From Coriobacteriales bacterium (lineage in GTDB: Bacteria > Actinomycetota > Coriobacteriia > Coriobacteriales > UBA8131), in the NCBI GenBank assembly GCA_031290175.1, contig JAITOC010000057.1, positions 1 through 52,207 of the forward strand: a stretch of DNA of 52,207 bases. Reading direction: 5' to 3'. Below are positions 37,312 to 47,100 of this stretch, in pieces. Below the pieces are notes generated by a model. The model was not told where the DNA came from, ran no database searches, and was given only the letters and a program-made list of their open reading frames with translations. Position 1 is the first letter of the stretch. Every line of letters begins with the position of its first letter. Both the position numbers and the translations under genes were made by a program.

Positions 37312-37797
37312 ATGAAGAAACGCTATCTTACGAAGTTGATTGCCCTTCTGACGGTGTTCGTGCTGGCTTTTGGCATGAGCGGCTGTTTGTTGATGGGCGG
37401 CGGCAACAGTGATCCAAAAGATGAACCATCCACTGCGAGCACGACCGGTGACACCGGTGACACTGGTGACGCTAAAGCTCCGGTGGCTCCGTCGACTCCG
37501 GTAACAGCATCAGCCATGAGTGGCACCTACAAGCTCTCGAAGTTCACGCTGACAGATGGTGAGAGTGTCTCTGGGAGCGACCTAGAGGAGCTTCTCCCTG
37601 CCGATGAGACCTATATCGAGTTCGGCAGTGGCGATAAAGTGACCTTCGTTCTCATGGGAGAAGAAATTGAAACAACCTATGAAGTCGATGGCGATATCCT
37701 GATTGTTGAAGACGGCAGTGAAGACCTGTACTTCGACATCGATGGTGATACAATCAGCTACACCACCGAGGACGGGACGCTCTACTTCTCAAAGTAG
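37312..37797 (+). CDS. Small beta-rich lipoprotein
   Basis: LLTVFVLAFGMSGCLLMGG lipobox; YIEFGSGDKVTFVLMGEEIETTYEVDGD... Confidence 0.8.
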   Translation: MKKRYLTKLIALLTVFVLAFGMSGCLLMGGGNSDPKDEPSTASTTGDTGDTGDAKAPVAPSTPVTASAMSGTYKLSKFTLTDGESVSGSDLEELLPADETYIEFGSGDKVTFVLMGEEIETTYEVDGDILIVEDGSEDLYFDIDGDTISYTTEDGTLYFSK

Positions 37798-37875
37798 CGA
37801 GCGCGGTTCTTGGTGTGCATGCAATAAGGATTCAAAGTCAGTGTATATGAGTATTTGGGTGATAAGGAGAAAGTT

Positions 37876-38256
37876 ATGAAAAAGCGTCTTGTTCTGGTTG
37901 TGGTGGCTCTTATGGCTGTTGGTGCGATGGCATTTGCTTTTGTCGGCTGTGGTGGCGGTAGCGCTGAGGGCGACCTTTCGGGTACCTATGGCCTCTCAGG
38001 GTTTGTGGCACCGGATGGCACAGAGCTCACCGGTGACCTTCTCACCACGTCCCTCCCGGCCAGCGAGAACTACATCGAGTTTGGCAGCGGCGACAAGGTG
38101 ACTTTTGTTCTCATGGGACAACCGATTGAGACGACCTACACGGTCAGCGGCGATACCGTCAGTGTAAAGGACGGCACCAGCAGCCTTGAGTTCATCGTCG
38201 ACGGCGACTCCCTCAGCTATGACAGCGAGATGGGAAAGCTGATCTTCTCCAAGTAA
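37876..38256 (+). CDS. Small beta-rich lipoprotein, paralogue of previous
   Basis: MKKRLVLVVVALMAVGAMAFAFVGCGGG; YIEFGSGDKVTFVLMGQPIETTYTVSGD... Confidence 0.8.
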   Translation: MKKRLVLVVVALMAVGAMAFAFVGCGGGSAEGDLSGTYGLSGFVAPDGTELTGDLLTTSLPASENYIEFGSGDKVTFVLMGQPIETTYTVSGDTVSVKDGTSSLEFIVDGDSLSYDSEMGKLIFSK

Positions 38257-38261
38257 ATCAG

Positions 38262-39323
38262 ATGTCCTTAGTTACAGACATAGAAGAGCAACAGTCAGCG
38301 GTGCTCGCCCGGATAGCGCTATCGGGCAGCACCGCTGAGCTTGAAGAGCTCCGTATTGCGGTCTTGGGAAAGAAGGGTTCGCTCACGGGGCTTTTGCGCG
38401 GCATGGGACAGGTGCCTCCCGAGGAGCGCGCGCTCGTTGGGCGATTGGTCAACGAGCTGCGTGATGTCGTGGAAGCCGCTCTGGGGCTTCGCCACGAAGA
38501 GTTGGCGTCTGCTGAGCTTGAAGCGCGCATCAGTGCCGAGGCGCTCGATGTCACATTGCCTGCTCGTGCGCGCCCCCTGGGCACCCAGCACCTCATCAGT
38601 CGCCTCACGGAGGAGATTGTCGAGGTTTTCCGGGGGATCGGCTACCGGGTAGTCTCGGGCACCGAGATTGAGACCGACTATTACAATTTTACGGCACTGA
38701 ATTCTCCGCCTGACCATCCTTCACGTGGCCTGCAGGACACCTTCTATGTGGTGGATCGCTCAGGCGCTGTGGCTGCGATAACCGGAGAGAGCGATGTCGT
38801 GCTGCGATCGCAGACAAGTGGTGTGCAAGTTCACACGATGGAGGACAGCGAACTGCCCATCTACATACTTGCCCCAGGTCGCGTCTATCGTCGTGATGTT
38901 GCCGACCCAACCCATCTACCACAGTTCACGCAGATAGAAGGTCTTGTCGTTGACCGTGGAATCACCTTTGGGGATCTCAAGGGCACGCTGGAATACTTCT
39001 GTCAGCAGGTTTTTGGCTCGGAGCGCAAAACGCGCTTTCGTCCGCACTTCTTCCCCTTTACGGAGCCTTCCGCAGAAGTGGATGTAAGCTGTGGCATCTG
39101 TGGAGGCGTGGGCTGTCGCTCCTGCGGGGGAACCGGCTGGCTTGAGATCCTCGGCTGTGGCATGGTGGATCCCAATGTGTACGGTTTCGTGGGCATAAAT
39201 CCGGAGCTTTATAGCGGCTTTGCCTTCGGGCTGGGAGTCGAGCGTATCGCCTGCCTGAAATACAACGTTCCCGATCTGCGCATGCTCCTTGAAGGGGATA
39301 TGCGCTTTCTCAGACAATTCTAG
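38262..39323 (+). CDS. pheS: Phenylalanyl-tRNA synthetase alpha subunit
   Basis: NSPPDHPSRGLQDTFYV; WLEILGCGMVDPNVYGFVGINPELYSGFAFGLGVERIACLKYNVPDLR. Confidence 0.97.
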   Translation: MSLVTDIEEQQSAVLARIALSGSTAELEELRIAVLGKKGSLTGLLRGMGQVPPEERALVGRLVNELRDVVEAALGLRHEELASAELEARISAEALDVTLPARARPLGTQHLISRLTEEIVEVFRGIGYRVVSGTEIETDYYNFTALNSPPDHPSRGLQDTFYVVDRSGAVAAITGESDVVLRSQTSGVQVHTMEDSELPIYILAPGRVYRRDVADPTHLPQFTQIEGLVVDRGITFGDLKGTLEYFCQQVFGSERKTRFRPHFFPFTEPSAEVDVSCGICGGVGCRSCGGTGWLEILGCGMVDPNVYGFVGINPELYSGFAFGLGVERIACLKYNVPDLRMLLEGDMRFLRQF

Positions 39324-39332
39324 GAAGTCTCC

Positions 39333-41795
39333 ATGAAGGTATCGGTCAAATGGCTTAAGACCCTGGTGGACGTACCCGCTGACCTGCGGGAGTTCAGCCA
39401 GCGCCTCGACCTGACCGGCACTGCCGTTGAGGGTGTGGAGGTCATCGGCGCCGCTCTTGAAGGTATTGTTGTTGGGCAGATACTGACGCGCGATCCCCAT
39501 CCTGATGCCGATACCCTCTGGATTACCACGGTGGATGTAGGGGAGCACAACCTCGACGCCGACGGCAAACCCACATCCCTGCAAATCGTCTGTGGTGCCC
39601 AAAACTTTGTTGCAGGCGATAAGGTGCCGGTTGCTCTGGTGGGCGCGATTCTGCCTGATGGCACCCCAATCAAGAAAGCAAAGCTGCGCGGTATCGAGTC
39701 GCGTGGCATGAACTGCTCGGCTCGTGAGCTCGGTCTTGGAGCAGACCACGCTGGGCTGCTTATACTCAATACGAATGCACCGGTCGGAGTTCCCATTGCG
39801 GAGCACCTCGACCTTTCTGATAGCATCATCGATCTGGAGATAACCCCCAACCGTCCCGACTGCATGAGTATGCTGGGCGTTGCCCGTGAGGTTGCCACCA
39901 TCTATGACACGAGCTACAGCATAGGGCGCACCGTGCCCGACCCTCCTGTTGGCGAGCCGGTGGACAGTCTTGTGCGTGTAACCATCGACGATGCGGCGCT
40001 CTGCCCACGGTATACCGCTCGTGTGATACGGGGTGTGAAGGTCGGTCCCTCACCTGATTGGCTCGTCGAGCGCGTGACGGCTGCGGGGGCACGCTCTATC
40101 AACAACGTCGTCGATGTGACGAACTACATCATGTTTGAGCTAGGGCAACCACTGCATGCCTTTGACCTGGCGACCTTAACCAAAGACGCTGAAGGGCGCG
40201 CACATATTGTCGTCAGGGCGTGTGCAGAAGCTGAGCGTTTCACGACCCTCGACAAGGTGGAGCGTACGCTCGATGCGGATGTCACCGCCATCGTTGACGG
40301 CAATGCCGCTGGTGGGGCGGGTACCACGATTGCCCTGGCCGGCGTCATGGGCGGTTTGGACAGTGAGGTTACCGAGCAGACCTGCGACATCCTTTTGGAG
40401 TCCGCAACCTTCTCAAGCGCCCACACAAGCCGCACGAGCCGCAAGCTGCATCTTTTTTCCGAGGCATCCGCCCGGTATGAGCGCGGCGTGGACGCAGCAA
40501 CCTGCGATGCCTTCTCGGCACGTGCAGCCGCCCTCATGGCGGAGGTCGCCGGTGGCGTGGTCTGCGAAGGCGTGGTCGATGGATACCCCGAGCTGATCAT
40601 ACTGCCTAAGTTGAACTTCCGCACAGAGCGCTTCCGGGATTTTGTCGGAGCAGCCATCCCCGAAGACGAGATACGAGCCATTCTCACCCGCCTGGGTTGC
40701 ACGGTCGATCTCCCACAGGTGACGCCGCCCTCTTTTCGCCCTGATCTCTCACGTGAGATAGACCTGTATGAAGAAGTGCTCCGCGTTTGGGGCATGGATC
40801 GTGTGGCGTCCACGCTTCCCGGTGGGCGCGAGCGCATCGGTGAGGCAACACGCGAACAGCAACGCTCAGCCCTCATCTCGCGGACGCTTCGCGGGTGTGG
40901 TTTGAATGAGACGATGACGTATTCCCTCGTTTCTCCGAGTGATTCCGTGCTTGTCGCTATGCCTTTTGAGGAGCATCAACAGGCCGTTGAGCTCATCAAC
41001 CCTATGAACAGCGAGCAGAGCGTCATGCGCCGGAGTATCTTGCCGGGCCTCTTGCGATCGGTCGCCTACAATCAGAGTCGTGGCGTGGAGAATATCCACC
41101 TCTTTGAGACCGGCGCGGTCTATTTTGCAGCCGAAGGGCGCAAGCTGCCCAAAGAGCGCCAGATGCTTGCCGGGGTTTTGGCGGGCAGCTGGAACGAAGC
41201 AGGCTGGAACACCGCTTCGACCCCCCTTGATTTCTTTGACGGTAAGGGCGTTGTGGAGAATCTGTTGCGCGAGCTCAACATCCCCAAGCAGCGCTTCAAA
41301 GCGCTGGATTCCAACGCGGCACCCTGGCTTCAACCGGGGCGCGCGGCTGAGGTGTTCTCGGGTTCAAAGCTGCTTGGCTGGCTCGGTGAAGTACATCCTC
41401 GCGTGTGTGCAGCCCTGGAAGCAGTTGCCCCAGTCGTAGCCTTTGAGCTTGACCTGAAGGCGCTGCTCGGATCTGCTGAGCAGGCGCGCCCCTATCGCGA
41501 TGTGCCCCTGTATCCCGCCGTCACCCTCGATGTTGCTCTGGTTGTGAACGAGCAGGTTTCAGCTGAACGCCTTGTGCAGGTCATTACCTCGGCGGGCGGC
41601 AGCCTGCTTGCTGCTGTTCAGGTTTTTGATGTCTACCGCGACGCGGAGCGCATCGGCGCAGACAGAAAATCTGTCGCGCTCACACTCTCCTATCGAGCTC
41701 CCGATCGCACACTGACCTCCGACGAGATCGAGAAACTTCATCAAAAGGTGCTCAACAAACTCGTTGGCGCCACCGGCGGAGAGCTTCGTTCCTAA
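39333..41795 (+). CDS. pheT: Phenylalanyl-tRNA synthetase beta subunit
   Basis: MKVSVKWLKTLVDVP; LEITPNRPDCMSMLGVAREVA; NVVDVTNYIMFELGQPLHAFD. Confidence 0.97.
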   Translation: MKVSVKWLKTLVDVPADLREFSQRLDLTGTAVEGVEVIGAALEGIVVGQILTRDPHPDADTLWITTVDVGEHNLDADGKPTSLQIVCGAQNFVAGDKVPVALVGAILPDGTPIKKAKLRGIESRGMNCSARELGLGADHAGLLILNTNAPVGVPIAEHLDLSDSIIDLEITPNRPDCMSMLGVAREVATIYDTSYSIGRTVPDPPVGEPVDSLVRVTIDDAALCPRYTARVIRGVKVGPSPDWLVERVTAAGARSINNVVDVTNYIMFELGQPLHAFDLATLTKDAEGRAHIVVRACAEAERFTTLDKVERTLDADVTAIVDGNAAGGAGTTIALAGVMGGLDSEVTEQTCDILLESATFSSAHTSRTSRKLHLFSEASARYERGVDAATCDAFSARAAALMAEVAGGVVCEGVVDGYPELIILPKLNFRTERFRDFVGAAIPEDEIRAILTRLGCTVDLPQVTPPSFRPDLSREIDLYEEVLRVWGMDRVASTLPGGRERIGEATREQQRSALISRTLRGCGLNETMTYSLVSPSDSVLVAMPFEEHQQAVELINPMNSEQSVMRRSILPGLLRSVAYNQSRGVENIHLFETGAVYFAAEGRKLPKERQMLAGVLAGSWNEAGWNTASTPLDFFDGKGVVENLLRELNIPKQRFKALDSNAAPWLQPGRAAEVFSGSKLLGWLGEVHPRVCAALEAVAPVVAFELDLKALLGSAEQARPYRDVPLYPAVTLDVALVVNEQVSAERLVQVITSAGGSLLAAVQVFDVYRDAERIGADRKSVALTLSYRAPDRTLTSDEIEKLHQKVLNKLVGATGGELRS

Positions 41796-41821
41796 GTGTT
41801 TGACGGCTTGGGCGCAACTCC

Positions 41822-41850
41822 TTGACAAAATACTATTAAACATATAAGTT
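41822..41850 (+). promoter_or_regulatory. Putative promoter for the alpha/beta hydrolase gene
   Basis: TTGACA (41822) with AT-rich TAAGTT at 17-bp spacing (41845-41850). Confidence 0.4.
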
Positions 41851-42013
41851 TACTAGCATTATGAAAAAGACCTTGATGCGAATGCCGAGAAAGACCATCT
41901 GCCTGGTAGCGTCTTATTGCCACCAGGGCTAGCACGCGCACGTTCTGTGCGTACAGGGTTCGTTCATGCCCAACACACCCTTCTTCACTCCCAAACCAAA
42001 AGGAGAGAGCATC

Positions 42014-42982
42014 ATGACAAAGAAATACCGTGGCAGCGAATGTGCCATCACACGCAGGGAGTTCATCAGGAACTTGGCACTTGGCTCGACCGTCATCAGC
42101 TTCACCGGTATCTCGGGGATATTCCTTACCGCTTGCAGTGCATCAGCCGTAACCTACAACCCCAAATACGCTTATGCCGAGCTCAGCACTGGCATCAAAA
42201 TCGCTTATGTAGAACTCGGCGATGAGGCAAAGCCACCCATCGTGTTCATCCATGGTGCGACCGACAGTTATATTTCCTGGTCGCAAGTCGCCCCACGCGT
42301 CGCCGATGCGGGGCACCGCGTCATTGTCTTGGAGCTTCGCGGCCACGGCAAGAGTGATAAGCCGGAGCAAGGACCCTATACCATCCAAACACATGCAGCC
42401 GATGTCAGTGCTCTTCTCACCCAGTTGGGTGTCTCAAATGCACATATCGTGGGGCACTCCTTGGGCACCTTTGTCGCGCAGAACCTCGCAGTGGAATATC
42501 CTGATACGGTCAAGTCGCTCACCTTGATTGGGAGTGCCGCGACCGTTGCTGGCAACCCCACCCTGGACTGGCTTCTTAACGGTGACGGTGAGTTTTTGGG
42601 GATAAATAATGAGTCCAGCCTCGACGAGGGATTCTTGCGGGATTGGACGGCCTCGACCAATTACGCCCCGGAGTTCATTGAGGCGACCTATGAACATGCG
42701 AAAGCCCTGCCCTTGTATGTATGGCGCAATGTCTTCAATGGCCTCAGCTCAAAGGCAACCGACCTCTCGAAGATCACAGTTCCCGCCCAGGTCATCTGGG
42801 GTAGCGAGGATGGGTTCTTCTCACGGGCTGACGAAGATGCCCTGTTGGCAGAACTCGGTAGCAACTCCAATGACATCGAGTTCCTCGTCAAAGACGGTGG
42901 GAGCCACAATACCCATTGGGAGGGGCATCTCGATGAAGAGGTTGCCCAGGACATCGTGGCTTTCGTCAAAGGCCATCAATAG
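42014..42982 (+). CDS. Alpha/beta-hydrolase with Tat/lipoprotein-like signal
   Basis: TRREFIRNLALGSTVISFTGISGIFLTACSASA; VFIHGATDSYISW, IVGHSLGTFVAQNLA; AAAGGAGAG RBS before ATG 42014. Confidence 0.88.
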   Translation: MTKKYRGSECAITRREFIRNLALGSTVISFTGISGIFLTACSASAVTYNPKYAYAELSTGIKIAYVELGDEAKPPIVFIHGATDSYISWSQVAPRVADAGHRVIVLELRGHGKSDKPEQGPYTIQTHAADVSALLTQLGVSNAHIVGHSLGTFVAQNLAVEYPDTVKSLTLIGSAATVAGNPTLDWLLNGDGEFLGINNESSLDEGFLRDWTASTNYAPEFIEATYEHAKALPLYVWRNVFNGLSSKATDLSKITVPAQVIWGSEDGFFSRADEDALLAELGSNSNDIEFLVKDGGSHNTHWEGHLDEEVAQDIVAFVKGHQ

Positions 42983-42999
42983 CATGCTGGTAGGCATAC

Positions 43000-43911
43000 A
43001 TGAATGCGCCTAGCGCTCCCGCGCCTCACTTCAACGCAGGCTTTCTGTACGCTACGGGAAGCTACCTGTTGTGGGGGCTATTCCCCTTTTACTGGAAGCT
43101 GCTCGTCACCGTCGCGCCGTTTGAGATACTTACGCATCGTATGCTTTGGTCGTTTGTGTTTGTGTCAGGGGTGTGTCTCCTGGTGCGCAGGGGAGAGTTG
43201 ATTCGCCTCTTCAAGGATCGGCGTGCCCTGCTCATCTTAGGTGCTGCTGGCTTCATCGTCGCTGTCAACTGGGGGCTCTATATCGTGGCAATCAATACCG
43301 GACACGTGCTTCAAGCAAGTTTGGGATACTACATCAACCCGCTTATCGCCATTCTGTTCGGGGTCGTTATATTCAAGGAGAGACTTACTCATATCCAAAA
43401 GACTGCCACGGTGCTGGCGGCGCTGGGGGTTTTGTATTTCTCGATAAGCTATGGGAGTTTTCCTTGGCTCTCGGTGGGGATGGCAGTCTCCTTCGCGTTG
43501 TATGGGGCGCTCAAGAAAAAGGGTGGCTACCCTGCGACACCGGCGCTTGCCGTCGAGTCCACGCTGGTGCTGCCCCTTGCGCTGGTGTTTGTGGTGGTAA
43601 CGTTCCTCCTGCCCAGCCATGCGTTCCTCGATGTTACCAACAGCGCAGGTTTGGGCTATTCCTGGGTTACGACCACCTTGCTCATGGGCGGCGGCATCGT
43701 GACCGCCGTGCCGTTGCTGCTGTTCTCCAAAGGTGCCAACAGCATCCCGCTCTCGTGGATGGGCTTCCTGCAATATATAACTCCCAGCATGACACTTCTG
43801 CTGGGCGTCTTCGTATACGGCGAGCCCTTCACTCCTGCACACGTAGTCTGTTTCTCCCTTATCTGGGCTGGACTTATCATGATAAGCATCGAGCTATTTC
43901 TGGGTCGCTAA
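43000..43911 (+). CDS. rarD: RarD/EamA-family transporter
   Basis: YLLWGLFPFYWKLLVTVAPFEILTHRMLWSFVF; VNWGLYIVAINTGHVLQASLGYYINPL. Confidence 0.92.
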   Translation: MNAPSAPAPHFNAGFLYATGSYLLWGLFPFYWKLLVTVAPFEILTHRMLWSFVFVSGVCLLVRRGELIRLFKDRRALLILGAAGFIVAVNWGLYIVAINTGHVLQASLGYYINPLIAILFGVVIFKERLTHIQKTATVLAALGVLYFSISYGSFPWLSVGMAVSFALYGALKKKGGYPATPALAVESTLVLPLALVFVVVTFLLPSHAFLDVTNSAGLGYSWVTTTLLMGGGIVTAVPLLLFSKGANSIPLSWMGFLQYITPSMTLLLGVFVYGEPFTPAHVVCFSLIWAGLIMISIELFLGR

Positions 43912-44170
43912 GAGTCAAGAATCTGACGCACAAGCGGCTATGAAAGGTGCCCTAAAGTTCAAAAAACTATTTACAAACACTTCTCCACAGGAGTATCATG
44001 TGCGGCAGAGATGAAGAGCAGGGTCTGCGACAGCCGTCGTAGGCCTATGTCGGGTCAAAACGTAAATGCACTAGAAACAAACCAGTCTTCGACGAATGCT
44101 CTGCGTCACCGTGCTTTCAAGATAATCAAATAGGAAAGACTTTTTCCTCGCTTCAGAGGGGTAAGGTTTT

Positions 44171-47100
44171 ATGAAACTGCAATCTATTTCGGCGGCATTA
44201 GCTAAAGGCCTGGCCACGGCTCTCGTCGTGCTGGTTGTCACTGCGGGCATCCCCTTTGTGGGACTCGCGTTTGGCAACGAGACGGTGAGGGGGTCGGGCG
44301 TTGCGGGCACTGCGCCTGCGGACTCCGACGCACAGAGTGCGCCTGATTCCAGCGCCATCCGAACACTAGACCCCGTACTTGCAGCAGAGACGAGCAACGC
44401 GGGCGCCTTGAGCGCGAGCGGCGTCGTCAGTGAGGACGCCCTAATCCCGGTCGAGCAGGAAAACTCCGATCAAGCCAACGACACCACCAGCTCTGAGGGT
44501 GCGGATGGCGCGGAGGTCGATATCAGCGGATTCACCATTCTTAGCGCGGATCTCACCGACCAGATAAATCTTCAGACGGGCTTTTTCTACTTCGACATGG
44601 CACTTCAGGAGTTTGTCAGGGTTCCGCCGAGCTTCTTGTTCATGAACGACCAGGTTGCCAGCCGTTACCGGATAAAGGCTGATTGGGATCTCGCGGGCGG
44701 CGTCATTGTAGAAGAGGGCAGCAGCTTCAGGATACCCATCTCCTTCGAGGGATCGGATATGCGTTTTGGAAACGTCTTGCCTATCTCATTCAAAGGCATA
44801 GATCAGACATCCGGGCAGGAGTTCCAGCTGGGAACCATCACGCTCAAGCATACCGATGCGCTGGGCAATCTGCTTGATACACCCCTGACCGAACCTGGCA
44901 GCTACTTTGCGCTCATCGCCACGTTTGACAGCGGTGCCTTCAGCGCACTGAACAACATCAAAGGCGAGTTCTTTATCGACTGCGAGATATACCCCGAGGA
45001 GGGGACTGAGTACGACGAGTTCAAGTGGACCGTGGGCAATGAGACGGGTGAGGGCTCCACGCAGGAGCCCTACGTCCCCCCGATAGTGGGGGAGCCGGGC
45101 TGGAGCACCAAGGAGGACTTTAAAAAGCTCTCGCAGCTCGATGCAAACAATGCCATGGTTCTCAACAGCCTCTACATCAACGAACAGCGCGAGAGCTTTT
45201 CAACGTATGGGAGCTCGGTGAAGTTGGCCGATACGATTGGCCCCGGCCAGGTGCTTTCGCAGCACTATGTTTGGGTGGACGGATCTGGTTTTGACCAGTC
45301 CTACGCACCCCAAACCGTCGATTACGCGCGCGGTATCTTTGGCTCCACGGTAACTGCCTCGGAGGGTGCCCCGGCGTACTTCAAGATGCTGGCTATCGAC
45401 TGGGAGCACGCTTATCAGATCCTCTACGATGTGCAAAGAGGCAGGAACAAGAGCTCGCTCGCTGGATATCCCATCACCAATCCTGCCTCTATCCCCAATC
45501 TCTCCTACGAGCTGCAGCAGAAATACCTTATCGTCGTGCGTTCCGCCACATGGGCGATAATCACCCGGGCAGTTGGTGGTGACTCGATAAGCCAAGCCCA
45601 AGGAGCTTTGATATTCGGCACCGACTTCAGCTACCTGAATAGCAATCCCGCGTACGCAACCTATCGCGCTACCTACGGCGATTTTACCGACTTTGAGGAT
45701 GTGCTGGCCTACTTTCTTACGCCGGTGGATCCCGCAGCCCTAAACAGCATCGAAGTTGATGAGACCAGCTTCACCCTAGACTTCAAGGATAAGGCGCTCG
45801 ACAAACAGACGCTGTTCATCTCCTACTTGACCAAGGTATTCGATCCTTTGCAGTCGTTGCTGTCAAACTCGGCAAACATCGATTGGAAGGGCAGCCCACG
45901 TCCGGTTTATTCATCGACGACAAACACAACAGGCGGCGGCGTGGTGACGGGTGATACCAACACCATCATGCTGCACAAACTTGACCCCCAGGGCAATCCC
46001 TTGCCGGGCGCGCACTTCAATGTTAGCAGGTATGCCGCTGACGACATCGAGCTCACGACTCCGCTCTTCAGTGAGGACCTCATACTCGGCAATGACGGCG
46101 CATGGGCCTCTACCGACAGGTTGGGCACCTATACAAAAGAGGATCAGATCGTCATAACCGAGACCCATCCACCGCGCGGATTCCTCCCTATCCCGGAAGC
46201 AAAGATTGTTTTGCATATAGACCCGGAGCACAACTATGCCGTTGTATCCTGTACGCCAGTGCCGAGTGGAGGTGGAGCCGATGGCGTACCCTGGCTTCAT
46301 GTTAGCGTCACAAACAATGGATCGGTACATATCTACGTAATCGACCAGCTCGATCAACAGCTCTCTCTGTATGACGTAGCTCTGCGGAAGTGGATTGTCA
46401 GGGTAAATGATACAGCCGTCACTGACGACGCCGCAACACAGGGGCTGCCTTCTCCCGTTGTGCAGGTTGATTACAACGATTATGTCACCTTCAAGATACG
46501 AGTCTTCAACCAGTGCGAGGAGCCGCTCATAGCAGCTGAAATCACCGATTACTTCCCTCGCTGGTTGCTTTGGGATGAGGATCTTGCCTCTGTTGAGAAC
46601 GCCGGCTGGAGCTTGGTTCCAGGAGCGGGGGGTGCGCGCGACCTGCTCGTTTACGACTGGAGCGACTATCCTACGGGTGCTCCGGTACTCACTCCGAACA
46701 CCTCAACTGAGCCGGGTGTCTACAGTGAGGGTTCTTATGCAGACGTCTATCTGACGCTTCGTGTCTCACCCTCAGCACCGGCAGGAGACGTCTTCACCAA
46801 CCTTGCGGAGGTCAGCAGGCTGACCGATGAGGACGGTGCCGCTGTTGTCGATATTGATTCGATCCCTGACCAAGACCCTGAAAATGACGGAGCCGTATGG
46901 GATAACGTCATAGACGGCAACGCGAAGGATCCATCAGCATCAGGCGCGGATAAGGATGAGGACGATAGCGACCTCGCTGAAGTCATTATCCCCAAGGCTA
47001 TCAGCTGCGAGGTTGACAAGGACACCATCAACCGCACGAGCGCAGCCTATGTCAGCCTGCCCGGGCAAGAGGGTTTTGATAACGTAGGCAAGGAAGACGA

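Noticed and set aside
39070-39170. CGICGGVGCRSCGGTGW zinc-finger-like insertion in PheS
   Set aside because: Cys-rich segments at this position occur in PheS of many Gram-positive bacteria; not novel.
43960-44170. Possible riboswitch in the ~200-nt leader of the giant adhesin gene
   Set aside because: I looked for c-di-GMP/TPP-like consensus pieces and could not support any; needs an Rfam/covariance search.
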